Below the pieces are notes generated by a model that was not told the origin of the DNA, made no database searches, and saw only the letters and a list, made by a program, of their open reading frames with translations. Source: Candidatus Doudnabacteria bacterium RIFCSPHIGHO2_02_FULL_42_25 (lineage in GTDB: Bacteria > Patescibacteria > Doudnabacteria > UBA920 > O2-02-FULL-48-8). Taken from it: 64,000 nucleotides of DNA. Position 1 is the first letter of the stretch, and every line of letters begins with the position of its first letter. A program made the position numbers and the translations under genes. Below, in pieces: positions 23,224 through 30,549 of this stretch. The DNA lies in assembly GCA_001777665.1 (NCBI GenBank), contig MFEQ01000003.1, forward strand, positions 19,734 through 83,733, given 5' to 3'.

Positions 23224-24378
23224 ATGGCAAAAACAAAAATTCTAGTATTGTGCACAGCCGTCGGATATGGCATCAAAGCCACAGCTGACAATATCGCCCA
23301 GCAGTTAAGTAAATCTGAAGAATATGAAGTCCGCTCGGAAACAGTGGAAAAAGTTGAAAGCGGCATGGCGAGTTCGGCGGTTATAAAAATTTATTTAATG
23401 CTCCTAGATAAAATTTCACCGGTCTGGGGGTATTTGTATAGTTCGCGTCTGGTTATGGCGATAAGTTTGCCGATGCGAAAATTTCTGGCATCATTCAAGG
23501 TCAAAAATGTTTTACAAATTTTGCGAGAGTTCCAACCAGCGATCGTCATCTCGACTCAAACCGTGCCATCCGGGATTATCGCTTATCTGAAATCCAAAGG
23601 TCTGTATTTGGGAAAATTAGTTATAGTTTTTTCGGATTATCATTTGCACTCTTTCTGGTTGTATGATGAAGCGGATTTGTATATTTGTAATATTCCAGAA
23701 CAAGTAGACGAACTGAAAAAATTAGGAGTGCCAGAATCTAAAATTCGTTTGACTGGAACCTTGGTTGCTGAAAAGTTTTTTCAGGACATCAGTAAAGATA
23801 ACGCACGTGATCAGCTGGGGTTGCTAAAAAGTATGCCTATGGTACTCATGGGTGGGGCGGGGAGAGCCAGAGCCTCGAACAAAGAAGTATTCAAACAGTT
23901 ACTGCGGAGCTCCAGGTCATTTCAAGTCGTAGTTATATGTGGGAAGAACGAAGAGTTGCGCGAGGAGCTGTCAGCCATATCAGCTCCAGCGCCACATCCG
24001 GTTCGAATTTTGGGCTATGTCGATAACATGGAAGTACTGATGTCTGCGGCTGACGTTTTGATTTATAAAACCGGGGGACCGAGTATGGCCGAAGCTGTGA
24101 TTAAGAAGCTACCTATGATCTTAACCGATATTCGGCCAGGGCATGAATTGATCAATCTGAATTATTTAGTAAATAATGGGATAGCGAAGTATGCCAGGAT
24201 TCCCAGAGAAGCCGTTTTTATGGCTGAACAAGTTTTGGATGGAAAAACTGTATTTAATCACGAAAAAAATTATGAAAAAATCGTTAAGCCCCCTGGAGCA
24301 GTGACATTAGTGGAAGCTATCAAAGATATTATCCCCGAACCAGAGGGTCTAAAAATCAAGAATTATCAAGAAAATTGA
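23224..24378 (+). CDS. GT28 glycosyltransferase (MurG/MGDG-synthase-like)
   Basis: 384 aa. N-terminal Rossmann domain begins ILVLCTAVGYGIKATADNI, the position of the acceptor-binding loop in monogalactosyldiacylglycerol synthases. The C-terminal GT-B domain carries PMVLMGGAGR, RILGYVDNM and the nucleotide-sugar motif IYKTGGPSMAEAVIKKLPMI. Likely transfers a hexose from UDP-sugar to a diacylglycerol-type lipid at the membrane. A GT28 of MurG type for lipid II is the alternative, but the N-terminus fits glycolipid synthases better. Confidence 0.8.
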   Translation: MAKTKILVLCTAVGYGIKATADNIAQQLSKSEEYEVRSETVEKVESGMASSAVIKIYLMLLDKISPVWGYLYSSRLVMAISLPMRKFLASFKVKNVLQILREFQPAIVISTQTVPSGIIAYLKSKGLYLGKLVIVFSDYHLHSFWLYDEADLYICNIPEQVDELKKLGVPESKIRLTGTLVAEKFFQDISKDNARDQLGLLKSMPMVLMGGAGRARASNKEVFKQLLRSSRSFQVVVICGKNEELREELSAISAPAPHPVRILGYVDNMEVLMSAADVLIYKTGGPSMAEAVIKKLPMILTDIRPGHELINLNYLVNNGIAKYARIPREAVFMAEQVLDGKTVFNHEKNYEKIVKPPGAVTLVEAIKDIIPEPEGLKIKNYQEN

Positions 24379-24383
24379 ACCAT

Positions 24384-24412
24384 TTGACATTCATTGGCCA
24401 ATAAATTAATAT
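24384..24412 (+). promoter_or_regulatory. Promoter of hsp20
   Basis: TTGACA (24384-24389), 17-nt spacer, TAATAT (24407-24412). It excludes the in-frame ATG at 24394 as the start. Confidence 0.65.
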
Positions 24413-24432
24413 CAAGCTACAAGTTAAATCCT

Positions 24433-24894
24433 ATGGCCAAAGATAAGAATTTAATCAACAAACTAATGGGGACACAAACTATGGAAGACGAGCAAGAAAC
24501 CGATTTGGAAACCACCAATGTACAGCAGGAGGGGAGTTCGGAAGATTGGCTTTCAGAGTATGAAGGACAGCTGACTATAGATATGTATCAGACGAAAGAT
24601 AATGTCATTATCAAATCCACAATTGCTGGGGTGAAACCAGAAGATATCGATGTCACGATAGCCAATGACATGGTCACTGTTCGAGGCGAGCGAAAGCGAG
24701 ACTTCGAAGCTTCTAGTGAAGATTATTTCTATCAAGAATGTTATTGGGGATCGTTTAGCCGATCAGTGGTACTGCCAGTAGATGTAGATATCGAGAATGT
24801 CAGTGCTGATCTCAAAGATGGAATTCTCACCGTGGTACTTCCAAAGGCTGCGAAATCCAAAGCCAAGAAGATCCGAGTTGGCGCTCGAACCTAA
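24433..24894 (+). CDS. Small heat-shock protein (Hsp20/alpha-crystallin)
   Basis: 153 aa. Residues 45-150 form the alpha-crystallin domain with KSTIAGVKPEDIDVTI, YWGSFSRSVVLPVDV and the end DGILTVVLPK. ATP-independent holdase that prevents protein aggregation and assembles into oligomers. The start is taken as ATG 24433 because an upstream in-frame ATG falls within the promoter spacer. No CIRCE element was noticed. Confidence 0.92.
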   Translation: MAKDKNLINKLMGTQTMEDEQETDLETTNVQQEGSSEDWLSEYEGQLTIDMYQTKDNVIIKSTIAGVKPEDIDVTIANDMVTVRGERKRDFEASSEDYFYQECYWGSFSRSVVLPVDVDIENVSADLKDGILTVVLPKAAKSKAKKIRVGART

Positions 24895-24973
24895 ATTTAG
24901 TAAAACAAAACTTAATAAAACAAACAATTAATGTGAGAGAGAATTAAAGGCGGCGGATAGTCGCTTTTAATTT

Positions 24974-25372
24974 ATGTATAAAAATGATTTTGATAAATGG
25001 AACGAAATAAAAAAACGAGTTCATTCTCAGAAAATTTTTCACCATCCGTTCCCAAAAGAGGGAGAAGTCTGGATGAGCATCCTAGGTAGAAATGTAGGAT
25101 TTGAACAGAATGGTGGAGGTAATAATTTTTCCCGACCGATCTTAGTAATCAAAAAGTTTAATAATCAAATGTTTTGGATAGCTCCATTAAGTACGAAACA
25201 AAAAAATTTGGACTTTTATTATAATTTTATAGATTCAGATCATCGAAAGGTATCAGTGATTTTAGCCCAACTAAGATTGATAAGTGTGAAAAGATTTAAA
25301 CGTAAAATGTACGAATTATCAGCTTCGAAGTTTGAAAATATTAAACAGATTTTAAAAAGTTTCATAGCCTAA
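24974..25372 (+). CDS. PemK/MazF-like protein
   Basis: 132 aa. GEVWMSILGRNVGFEQNGGG and FSRPILVIKKFN correspond to the N-terminal barrel of PemK/MazF endoribonuclease toxins (GDVWWVDLG...G.E...RPVLVI). The later LAQLRLISVKRFKRKM matches the family's second conserved strand. No antitoxin-sized gene is directly adjacent, so it may be a solitary toxin or a housekeeping homologue. Single-gene unit closed by a strong terminator. Confidence 0.8.
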   Translation: MYKNDFDKWNEIKKRVHSQKIFHHPFPKEGEVWMSILGRNVGFEQNGGGNNFSRPILVIKKFNNQMFWIAPLSTKQKNLDFYYNFIDSDHRKVSVILAQLRLISVKRFKRKMYELSASKFENIKQILKSFIA

Positions 25373-25377
25373 AAATC

Positions 25378-25402
25378 GAAACCCCGCTATAAGCGGGGTT
25401 TC
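25378..25402 (+). terminator. Terminator
   Basis: GAAACCCCGCT/AGCGGGGTTTC perfect stem with a 3-nt loop. Confidence 0.85.
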
Positions 25403-25493
25403 TCGGAGCCCGAAGGCACTTTATATTGACATTATATAGTTAACGTATATTTTTGTCAATGAATGGTATATTATATTTTTACTATCAAACTCT

Positions 25494-25592
25494 ATGAGCG
25501 AATTACCTTTTTGGAGAAAAGCGCTATTAATTATAGTCCTTGTAATTGCAGCTATACTAGCAGCAGCTTTTGTCCTGACATTTTTCTTATAA
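25494..25592 (+). CDS. 32-aa single-span membrane protein
   Basis: MSELPFWRKALLIIVLVIAA followed by ILAAAFVLTFFL: a short polar N-terminus with WRK and one transmembrane helix to the end. A stand-alone reading frame between the MazF-like and the convergent secreted-protein gene. Such small hydrophobic proteins are often missed in annotation. Evidence is the clean start, the hydrophobic design and the otherwise empty interval. Confidence 0.5.
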   Translation: MSELPFWRKALLIIVLVIAAILAAAFVLTFFL

Positions 25593-25617
25593 AAAAGGGC
25601 GAGTCGCAAGACTTGCC

Positions 25618-26193
25618 TTAGTGTCTGATCGTGGCAACAATGTAGTTGCGCATTATCAGATGTCCTCTGAGATCTGTATAAGCCACGGTGGCAACCGATA
25701 ACCAGGCAATTTTTGGAACCGTAAAACTTATTCGCGGCCCCACAAGTGCTTGGTTTTTTATGTTCCCGTTCAGCCCGGTTACAGCTTCGAATTCGAATCC
25801 AGATCGGAACACGAAGTTTTTGATCTGTAAGGGAGATGTTACAAAGACACTGGCTAAGGTCAGATTCGGCCGAATCTGGAATTCGGTATAGAGGTCCGTC
25901 CGTTTGTTCCGGTTATAGGCTCGAACATTTATTAAAGGAGTCCGCGTACTTGCGGTAAAAACTCCACCGGACATGATCTCTAACCAATTCTGCCCATCTT
26001 TCATCAGCCAGCCTGCCACTATGACCGTGCGAAAAGGCTGTGTGATATCTGGGAAAATTGTCCAGCCAGCAATCCCTCTTCCTTCATTGTTAGGGATTTG
26101 CCAGTGAACCAAGGGACGGAGTTGATAGTCACTATGTTGTCCTGCAAAAAGCGGGGAAGTAACCAAGAGCAAGGCGAGCACGAGTTTGTACAC
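25618..26193 (-). CDS. Secreted beta-rich protein, unknown
   Basis: 191 aa from GTG 26193, chosen because AAAGGAGG lies 5 nt upstream and a signal peptide starts there (YKLVLALLLVTSPLFA). The mature part alternates hydrophobic and polar residues in strands (TRTPLINVRAYNRN, LYTEFQIRPNLTLASVFVTS, LRGHLIMRNYIVATIRH), like an outer-membrane barrel, odd for a lineage without an outer membrane. Base composition is higher in GC than the neighbours; the strong Shine-Dalgarno links it to the other GC-rich orphan genes. Perhaps transferred from a Gram-negative. Confidence 0.65.
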   Translation of the reverse strand: MYKLVLALLLVTSPLFAGQHSDYQLRPLVHWQIPNNEGRGIAGWTIFPDITQPFRTVIVAGWLMKDGQNWLEIMSGGVFTASTRTPLINVRAYNRNKRTDLYTEFQIRPNLTLASVFVTSPLQIKNFVFRSGFEFEAVTGLNGNIKNQALVGPRISFTVPKIAWLSVATVAYTDLRGHLIMRNYIVATIRH

Positions 26194-26273
26194 GAATCCT
26201 CCTTTAAGCCAATAGTCAGTTTGACTCTTGACGCCAAAGCATATATTATGTATAAAGAGTGGCCAATAGCACC

Positions 26274-26297
26274 ATATGGTGATAATTAACACCACAT
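26274..26297. promoter_or_regulatory. Operator-like palindrome before second TrmB gene
   Basis: ATATGGTGATAA and TTAACACCACAT form an imperfect dyad (GGTG...CACC) 2 nt before the TrmB start; possible autoregulatory site. Confidence 0.4.
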
Positions 26298-26299
26298 AA

Positions 26300-27061
26300 A
26301 TGTATCAAGAAACATTCCAATTGTTGGGTTTAAGCCCAAATGAAGCTAAAATTTATGAAACTTTAGTTAGTTCCGGCGAATCTTCCGTTGGTGATATAGC
26401 GATTAATGCTAAGATTCACCGACGGAACGTATACGATTCGATCCAAAGACTAATTGAGAAGGGGCTGTGTTTCGAAATTCTTTCAAGTAGCGAAAACAAA
26501 TATAGCGCAGTTGATCCAGGCAAGCTTTCTGAATTGATAGCAGAGAAACAGCAGAAACTAAATTTAATTCTGCCGGAACTTCAAAAGAAATTTCGACAAG
26601 GGACTTCGAAAGAAGAGGCTTATATTTATCGTGGTTTTGAAGGCCAAAAAAATATTTGGAGAGATATTTTAAGAGTGGGGAAGGACAGTTTTTACATTGG
26701 AGCCAAAGGCGCGTGGTTTGATCCAAAACTAGATAAAATAGCCCGTGATGCATTTTTCAAAGAAGCTAATCGCAAAAAAATAAAATTTATCCAATTATTT
26801 GATTACGAAGTACAGTACGAAATTCCTGACTTTCCACATCATTTTCCAGGGAATTTGAAATACAGATTTTTGCCGAAGGAATATTCAACTAGTTCAGGTC
26901 TGGGAATTTATGGGGATTATATTGTTACGTATACGGGTATGAGTATTAAACATATCAATGAAGACACGGTGTTTTTTATTATGAAAAGCAAAGATCTAGC
27001 GGAAAGCTATCGTACTTGGTTTTGGTACATGTGGGAGCAGTCAACACCAGCAAAGAAATGA
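26300..27061 (+). CDS. TrmB-family transcriptional regulator
   Basis: 253 aa. Winged-helix N-terminus (LSPNEAKIYETLVSSGESSV, HRRNVYDSIQRLIEKGL), a helical linker (residues 75-100) and a C-terminal effector domain (YIYRGFEGQKNIWRDIL, FYIGAKGAWF). Same architecture as the gene at 421-1176 but divergent in sequence. It is divergent from the secreted protein gene and upstream of infB. The regulated genes are unknown. Confidence 0.8.
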   Translation: MYQETFQLLGLSPNEAKIYETLVSSGESSVGDIAINAKIHRRNVYDSIQRLIEKGLCFEILSSSENKYSAVDPGKLSELIAEKQQKLNLILPELQKKFRQGTSKEEAYIYRGFEGQKNIWRDILRVGKDSFYIGAKGAWFDPKLDKIARDAFFKEANRKKIKFIQLFDYEVQYEIPDFPHHFPGNLKYRFLPKEYSTSSGLGIYGDYIVTYTGMSIKHINEDTVFFIMKSKDLAESYRTWFWYMWEQSTPAKK

Positions 27062-27119
27062 TCCTTGATTTTTGTTCGGGATTCTGGCATAATAACCTGT
27101 AAATTAATTTTACGGACGC

Positions 27120-29042
27120 ATGGATATCTCTACACTATCTAAGCAATTGAATATGCCGGTTACACAGCTGCGATATAAAATTCGTGAAGCTGGTTTTTTC
27201 GTATCACCTAAAGCGAATAAGATTGATAATCAGATGGCGAAGCAAATAATCAATGCTTTGACTCAGACAAAGACTGAAGTCCCGACAGTTGCCCAGACGA
27301 AAGAAGTTTCTCTGCCAAAAGTTTTGAGTGTCAAAGAATTATCTACCAAATTGGGACTGGATGTAACAGTGGTCATCAAAAAGCTGATCCAAAATGGTGT
27401 GATGGCCACGATTAATGAAGAGATTGATTATGATACTGCTGCGATAATTGCTGCAGATTTGGGCTTTAATGTTTCTGAAAAAACCGAAACCACTACTCGC
27501 TTGGGATTAGGTTATGTTTCAGAAGCAATAAAAAAAGAATCAGAAGAGAAGAATGAAGAGTTTATCATTCGCCCGCCGATCGTGGCGATTATGGGCCATG
27601 TTGACCATGGGAAAACTACACTTTTAGACACTATTCGCTCGACCAAGGTCGTGGACACTGAAGCTGGCCGAATTACTCAACATATAGGTGCATACCAAGT
27701 AGAACGTAATGGAAAATTTATTACCTTCTTGGATACTCCAGGACATGAAGCTTTCGCGGCAATGCGCGCTCGTGGTGCAAATGTCACAGACATTATCGTA
27801 TTAGTCGTGGCTGCAGATGATGGAGTGAAACCACAAACTATCGAAGTCATCAATCGCGCGAAGTTAACCGGCACACCATTAATCGTTGCGATTAATAAAG
27901 TGGATAAACCAGATTCGAATATTGAACGAGTCAAAAAAGAATTGTCTGACTATGGAGTACTGATCGAAGAGTGGGGTGGGAAGGTCCCGATTGCGAAACT
28001 ATCCGCTTTAACAGGACAAGGCGTTGATGATTTATTGGATTTGATTTTATTGCAAGCAGAAGTTTTAGATTTAAAAGCCAATCCTAAAGGGGTAACATTA
28101 GCTACTGTCATCGAATCCCATGTTTCTCGAACTTTAGGATCTGTTGCTACTATTGTCGTGCAAAACGGAACTCTGAATCTGTCGGATTTCGTGGCGGCTG
28201 GAAAAGCTCATGGCAAAATTCGGTCCATGATGGATGCTAGGGGAGCGAAAATGAAATCAGCTGGGCCAGCTGCCGCTGTGCAAATTACAGGACTTTCTGA
28301 TGTACCACAAGCCGGAGATATTTTGAAAACTTATGAAACTCAAGAAGAGGCACGAACTTATGCTGGAGATGTCATTAAATCTGATAGAGCTAAAAAAATT
28401 GCTGGTTCTAGAAGGTTGAATGTTACTGGCAAAGATTTGAATTTAATTATCAAAGTTGATGTGAAGGGGAGTTTGGAAGCCATCAATGAGGCACTGAATA
28501 AACTGAAAAATGAAGAAGTCAAAATCAATATCCTCGAAGAAGGTGTCGGTGAGATCAATGAAAACGATGTCTTGCGAGCGGCTTCGGCTGGGGGGACAAT
28601 CATCGGGTTTCATACCAGACTTAGTCCGCAAGCTGCCAAATTAGCTCAAACAAAAAAAGTTATCGTCCAGCAATACGATATTATTTATGAATTACTCGAA
28701 GATATAACCAGACAAGTTGTCGAAATGTTAACGCCGGAAGTTCTCCGCACTGATTTGGGCCGGGTCAAAATTTTGGGGATTTTCCGCACAGAAAAAGATC
28801 GAATGGTTATTGGCGGTGATGTGGCTGAAGGAAAAATTCGAGACAATGCGCAGTTTGAAATCAAACGCAATGATGAAATAGTTGGTAAGGGTCAAGTTTT
28901 GGAATTACAGCAAAATAAAGTTGCGGCGAAAGAAGTTTTGCGGGGTAGCCAGTTCGGCGCCAGTGTCAAAGCCAGCCCGAACGTCGAAGAAGGTGATGTA
29001 TTGGTTTTGTTTGAAGAAACGATTAAGAAAAAGAGCTTATAA
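27120..29042 (+). CDS. infB: Translation initiation factor IF-2
   Basis: 640 aa, a short IF-2. Two small N-terminal IF2_N helical domains (residues 1-48 and 68-118), then the GTPase domain with G1 GHVDHGKT (159-166), DTPGHEAF (G3) and NKVD (G4), domain II, and the C-terminal fMet-tRNA-binding domains. IF-2 positions initiator tRNA on the 30S and promotes subunit joining. The long disordered N-terminus of E. coli IF-2 is missing, as in reduced genomes. Start of the infB-rbfA-DHH cluster. Confidence 0.96.
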   Translation: MDISTLSKQLNMPVTQLRYKIREAGFFVSPKANKIDNQMAKQIINALTQTKTEVPTVAQTKEVSLPKVLSVKELSTKLGLDVTVVIKKLIQNGVMATINEEIDYDTAAIIAADLGFNVSEKTETTTRLGLGYVSEAIKKESEEKNEEFIIRPPIVAIMGHVDHGKTTLLDTIRSTKVVDTEAGRITQHIGAYQVERNGKFITFLDTPGHEAFAAMRARGANVTDIIVLVVAADDGVKPQTIEVINRAKLTGTPLIVAINKVDKPDSNIERVKKELSDYGVLIEEWGGKVPIAKLSALTGQGVDDLLDLILLQAEVLDLKANPKGVTLATVIESHVSRTLGSVATIVVQNGTLNLSDFVAAGKAHGKIRSMMDARGAKMKSAGPAAAVQITGLSDVPQAGDILKTYETQEEARTYAGDVIKSDRAKKIAGSRRLNVTGKDLNLIIKVDVKGSLEAINEALNKLKNEEVKINILEEGVGEINENDVLRAASAGGTIIGFHTRLSPQAAKLAQTKKVIVQQYDIIYELLEDITRQVVEMLTPEVLRTDLGRVKILGIFRTEKDRMVIGGDVAEGKIRDNAQFEIKRNDEIVGKGQVLELQQNKVAAKEVLRGSQFGASVKASPNVEEGDVLVLFEETIKKKSL

Positions 29043-29108
29043 AGTATTAAGGGGTGAGTATAAAGGGGTAAGGAACTCCTTAATACTTACTACTTAGCCC
29101 TTATCCCT
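29043..29108 (+). repeat. Repeat hairpin in rbfA leader
   Basis: AAGTATTAAGG pairs with CCTTAATACTT; flanking units GGGGTGAGTATAAAGG and CTACTTAGCCCTTATCCCT extend an imperfect fold that touches the rbfA ATG. Confidence 0.6.
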
Positions 29109-29444
29109 ATGTCACGAAGAACCGAGAAAGTGGCGTCATTGATCCAACATGAGGTTGGAGAGTTTATTATCAAACTCGAACTGCCAGCACTGACGACAAT
29201 TAGTAAAGTGGAAATTACTCCAGACCTCAAGTGGGGAAAGCTTTGGGTTACCGTAATGGGTGATGATAAAGAGCAGAAAGAAGTATTAAGTATATTGGGT
29301 GAAAATTTACCAGAACTCCAAAGATCACTGAATCAAAAATTAGAAATGAAATTTGTACCCAGAATAAAATTTGTCCTCGATCACGGGGAAGAGTACGCGG
29401 CCAAAATTAATGAGTTGTTGAGAAAAGCTCATGAATCCCGTTAG
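29109..29444 (+). CDS. rbfA: Ribosome-binding factor A
   Basis: 111 aa with the KH-like fold of RbfA: RRTEKVASLIQHEVGEFI, then TISKVEITPDLKWGKLWVTV and the C-terminal FVPRIKFVLDHGEEYAAKI. It matures the 16S rRNA 5' region in the 30S subunit, notably in the cold. Position directly after infB is conserved in bacteria. Its stop codon lies inside the 5' arm of the hairpin that leads the next gene. Confidence 0.93.
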   Translation: MSRRTEKVASLIQHEVGEFIIKLELPALTTISKVEITPDLKWGKLWVTVMGDDKEQKEVLSILGENLPELQRSLNQKLEMKFVPRIKFVLDHGEEYAAKINELLRKAHESR

Positions 29445-29536
29445 AAATTTTACATCGTTAGTGAGTCGTAATATTATACTCGAATCGGGATATTATAATA
29501 AATTTAATTATTTAACTAATCATTATTTCTAACGGG
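29437..29536 (+). promoter_or_regulatory. Leader hairpin of DHH gene
   Basis: CCCGTTAGAAAT (29437-29448, containing the rbfA stop) pairs perfectly with ATTTCTAACGGG (29525-29536), which touches the ATG. The 76-nt loop contains TAATATTATA/TATTATAATA. Confidence 0.65.
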
Positions 29537-30490
29537 ATGAAGACCAATAAACTACCATTTAAAAAAGCTCTAGAATTAATTAATAACTCCAACAGAGTGC
29601 TGTTGACCATGCATGAAGGACCAGATGGCGATGATTTAGGTTCGCTTTTGGCCATGCGTTATTTCCTGAAGCAGTTGGGCAAAGAACCGACAGCAATCAT
29701 CAAAGGGGATGTGCCTGATAATTTAAGTTTTCTTCCTGATGTAAATGTCATCAAGCAAGAGATCGATCATCTTAACTTTGATTTGGTGATTTTTTTTGGG
29801 TGTAATTTAGCAGCCCGAACTGGGTTTAAGCAATTAGAGAATTTAAAATTGTCTTCAATTAGTTTTGATCATCATCCGGACAATCAAGAATTTGCGATTG
29901 TCAATGTCGTGGATCCGGAGACTTCGGCTGTGGCAGAATTGGTTTATTATTTTTTGGAATTTGCTGATGCGGAGCTGACGAAAGAAATGGCAACGTGTTT
30001 ACTAACGGGAATTTTTACAGACACCGGTGGGTTCAAGCATGCCAATACTTCGTCTGAAGCTCTGGAAGTGGCGGCTCACTTGCTGAAAAAAGGGGCCAGG
30101 ATAGATAAGATCGCCATCCAAACCATGGGGAAGAAACGACCATCAGCCATTAAAGCTTGGGCCAAAGGCTTAGAGAATGCCCGATTTGATCCGGAAAAGA
30201 AAATGGTGTTTTCGGTACTAACTGAAGAAGATTTGCGAGAGATTGGGGCGACTGACGAAGATTTAGACGGGTTTGTGGAATTACTCAATAACATGCCACA
30301 ATCTCGATTTGCTCTTTTACTTCGGCAAGATGGCGATGTAGTCCGAGGCAGTCTTCGTTCCGAACCCCAGAAAAAAGTAGATGTTTCGAAAATCGCCAAA
30401 TCATTCGGCGGCGGCGGCCATAAACTCGCCTCCGGGTTCAAGATCAAAGGCAAACTCAAAAAAGAAGGAGACGCGTGGTCTATTCAGTAG
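29537..30490 (+). CDS. DHH/DHHA1 phosphoesterase (NrnA-like)
   Basis: 317 aa. Motif I HEGPDGDDLGS (26-36), motif III FDHHPDN (110-116), motif IV TGIFTDTGGF and the DHHA1 substrate motif GGGGHKLASG are present; the family degrades short RNA (nanoRNA) or pAp/c-di-AMP. Motif II, usually LVI-x-x-D-x-x-D, reads DLVIFFGCN: Gly88 replaces a metal-binding aspartate, so activity may be altered. Lies after rbfA, where NrnA-like genes commonly sit. Confidence 0.88.
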   Translation: MKTNKLPFKKALELINNSNRVLLTMHEGPDGDDLGSLLAMRYFLKQLGKEPTAIIKGDVPDNLSFLPDVNVIKQEIDHLNFDLVIFFGCNLAARTGFKQLENLKLSSISFDHHPDNQEFAIVNVVDPETSAVAELVYYFLEFADAELTKEMATCLLTGIFTDTGGFKHANTSSEALEVAAHLLKKGARIDKIAIQTMGKKRPSAIKAWAKGLENARFDPEKKMVFSVLTEEDLREIGATDEDLDGFVELLNNMPQSRFALLLRQDGDVVRGSLRSEPQKKVDVSKIAKSFGGGGHKLASGFKIKGKLKKEGDAWSIQ

Positions 30491-30549
30491 TTTTTGATTC
30501 AGGCTTCACGTTTCAGGTTTCATGACTTTTATGGTAGAATTAGTCACGT

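Noticed and set aside
24974..25372. Two-gene MazEF module
   Set aside because: No small antitoxin frame is adjacent to the PemK/MazF-like gene; the upstream gene is Hsp20.
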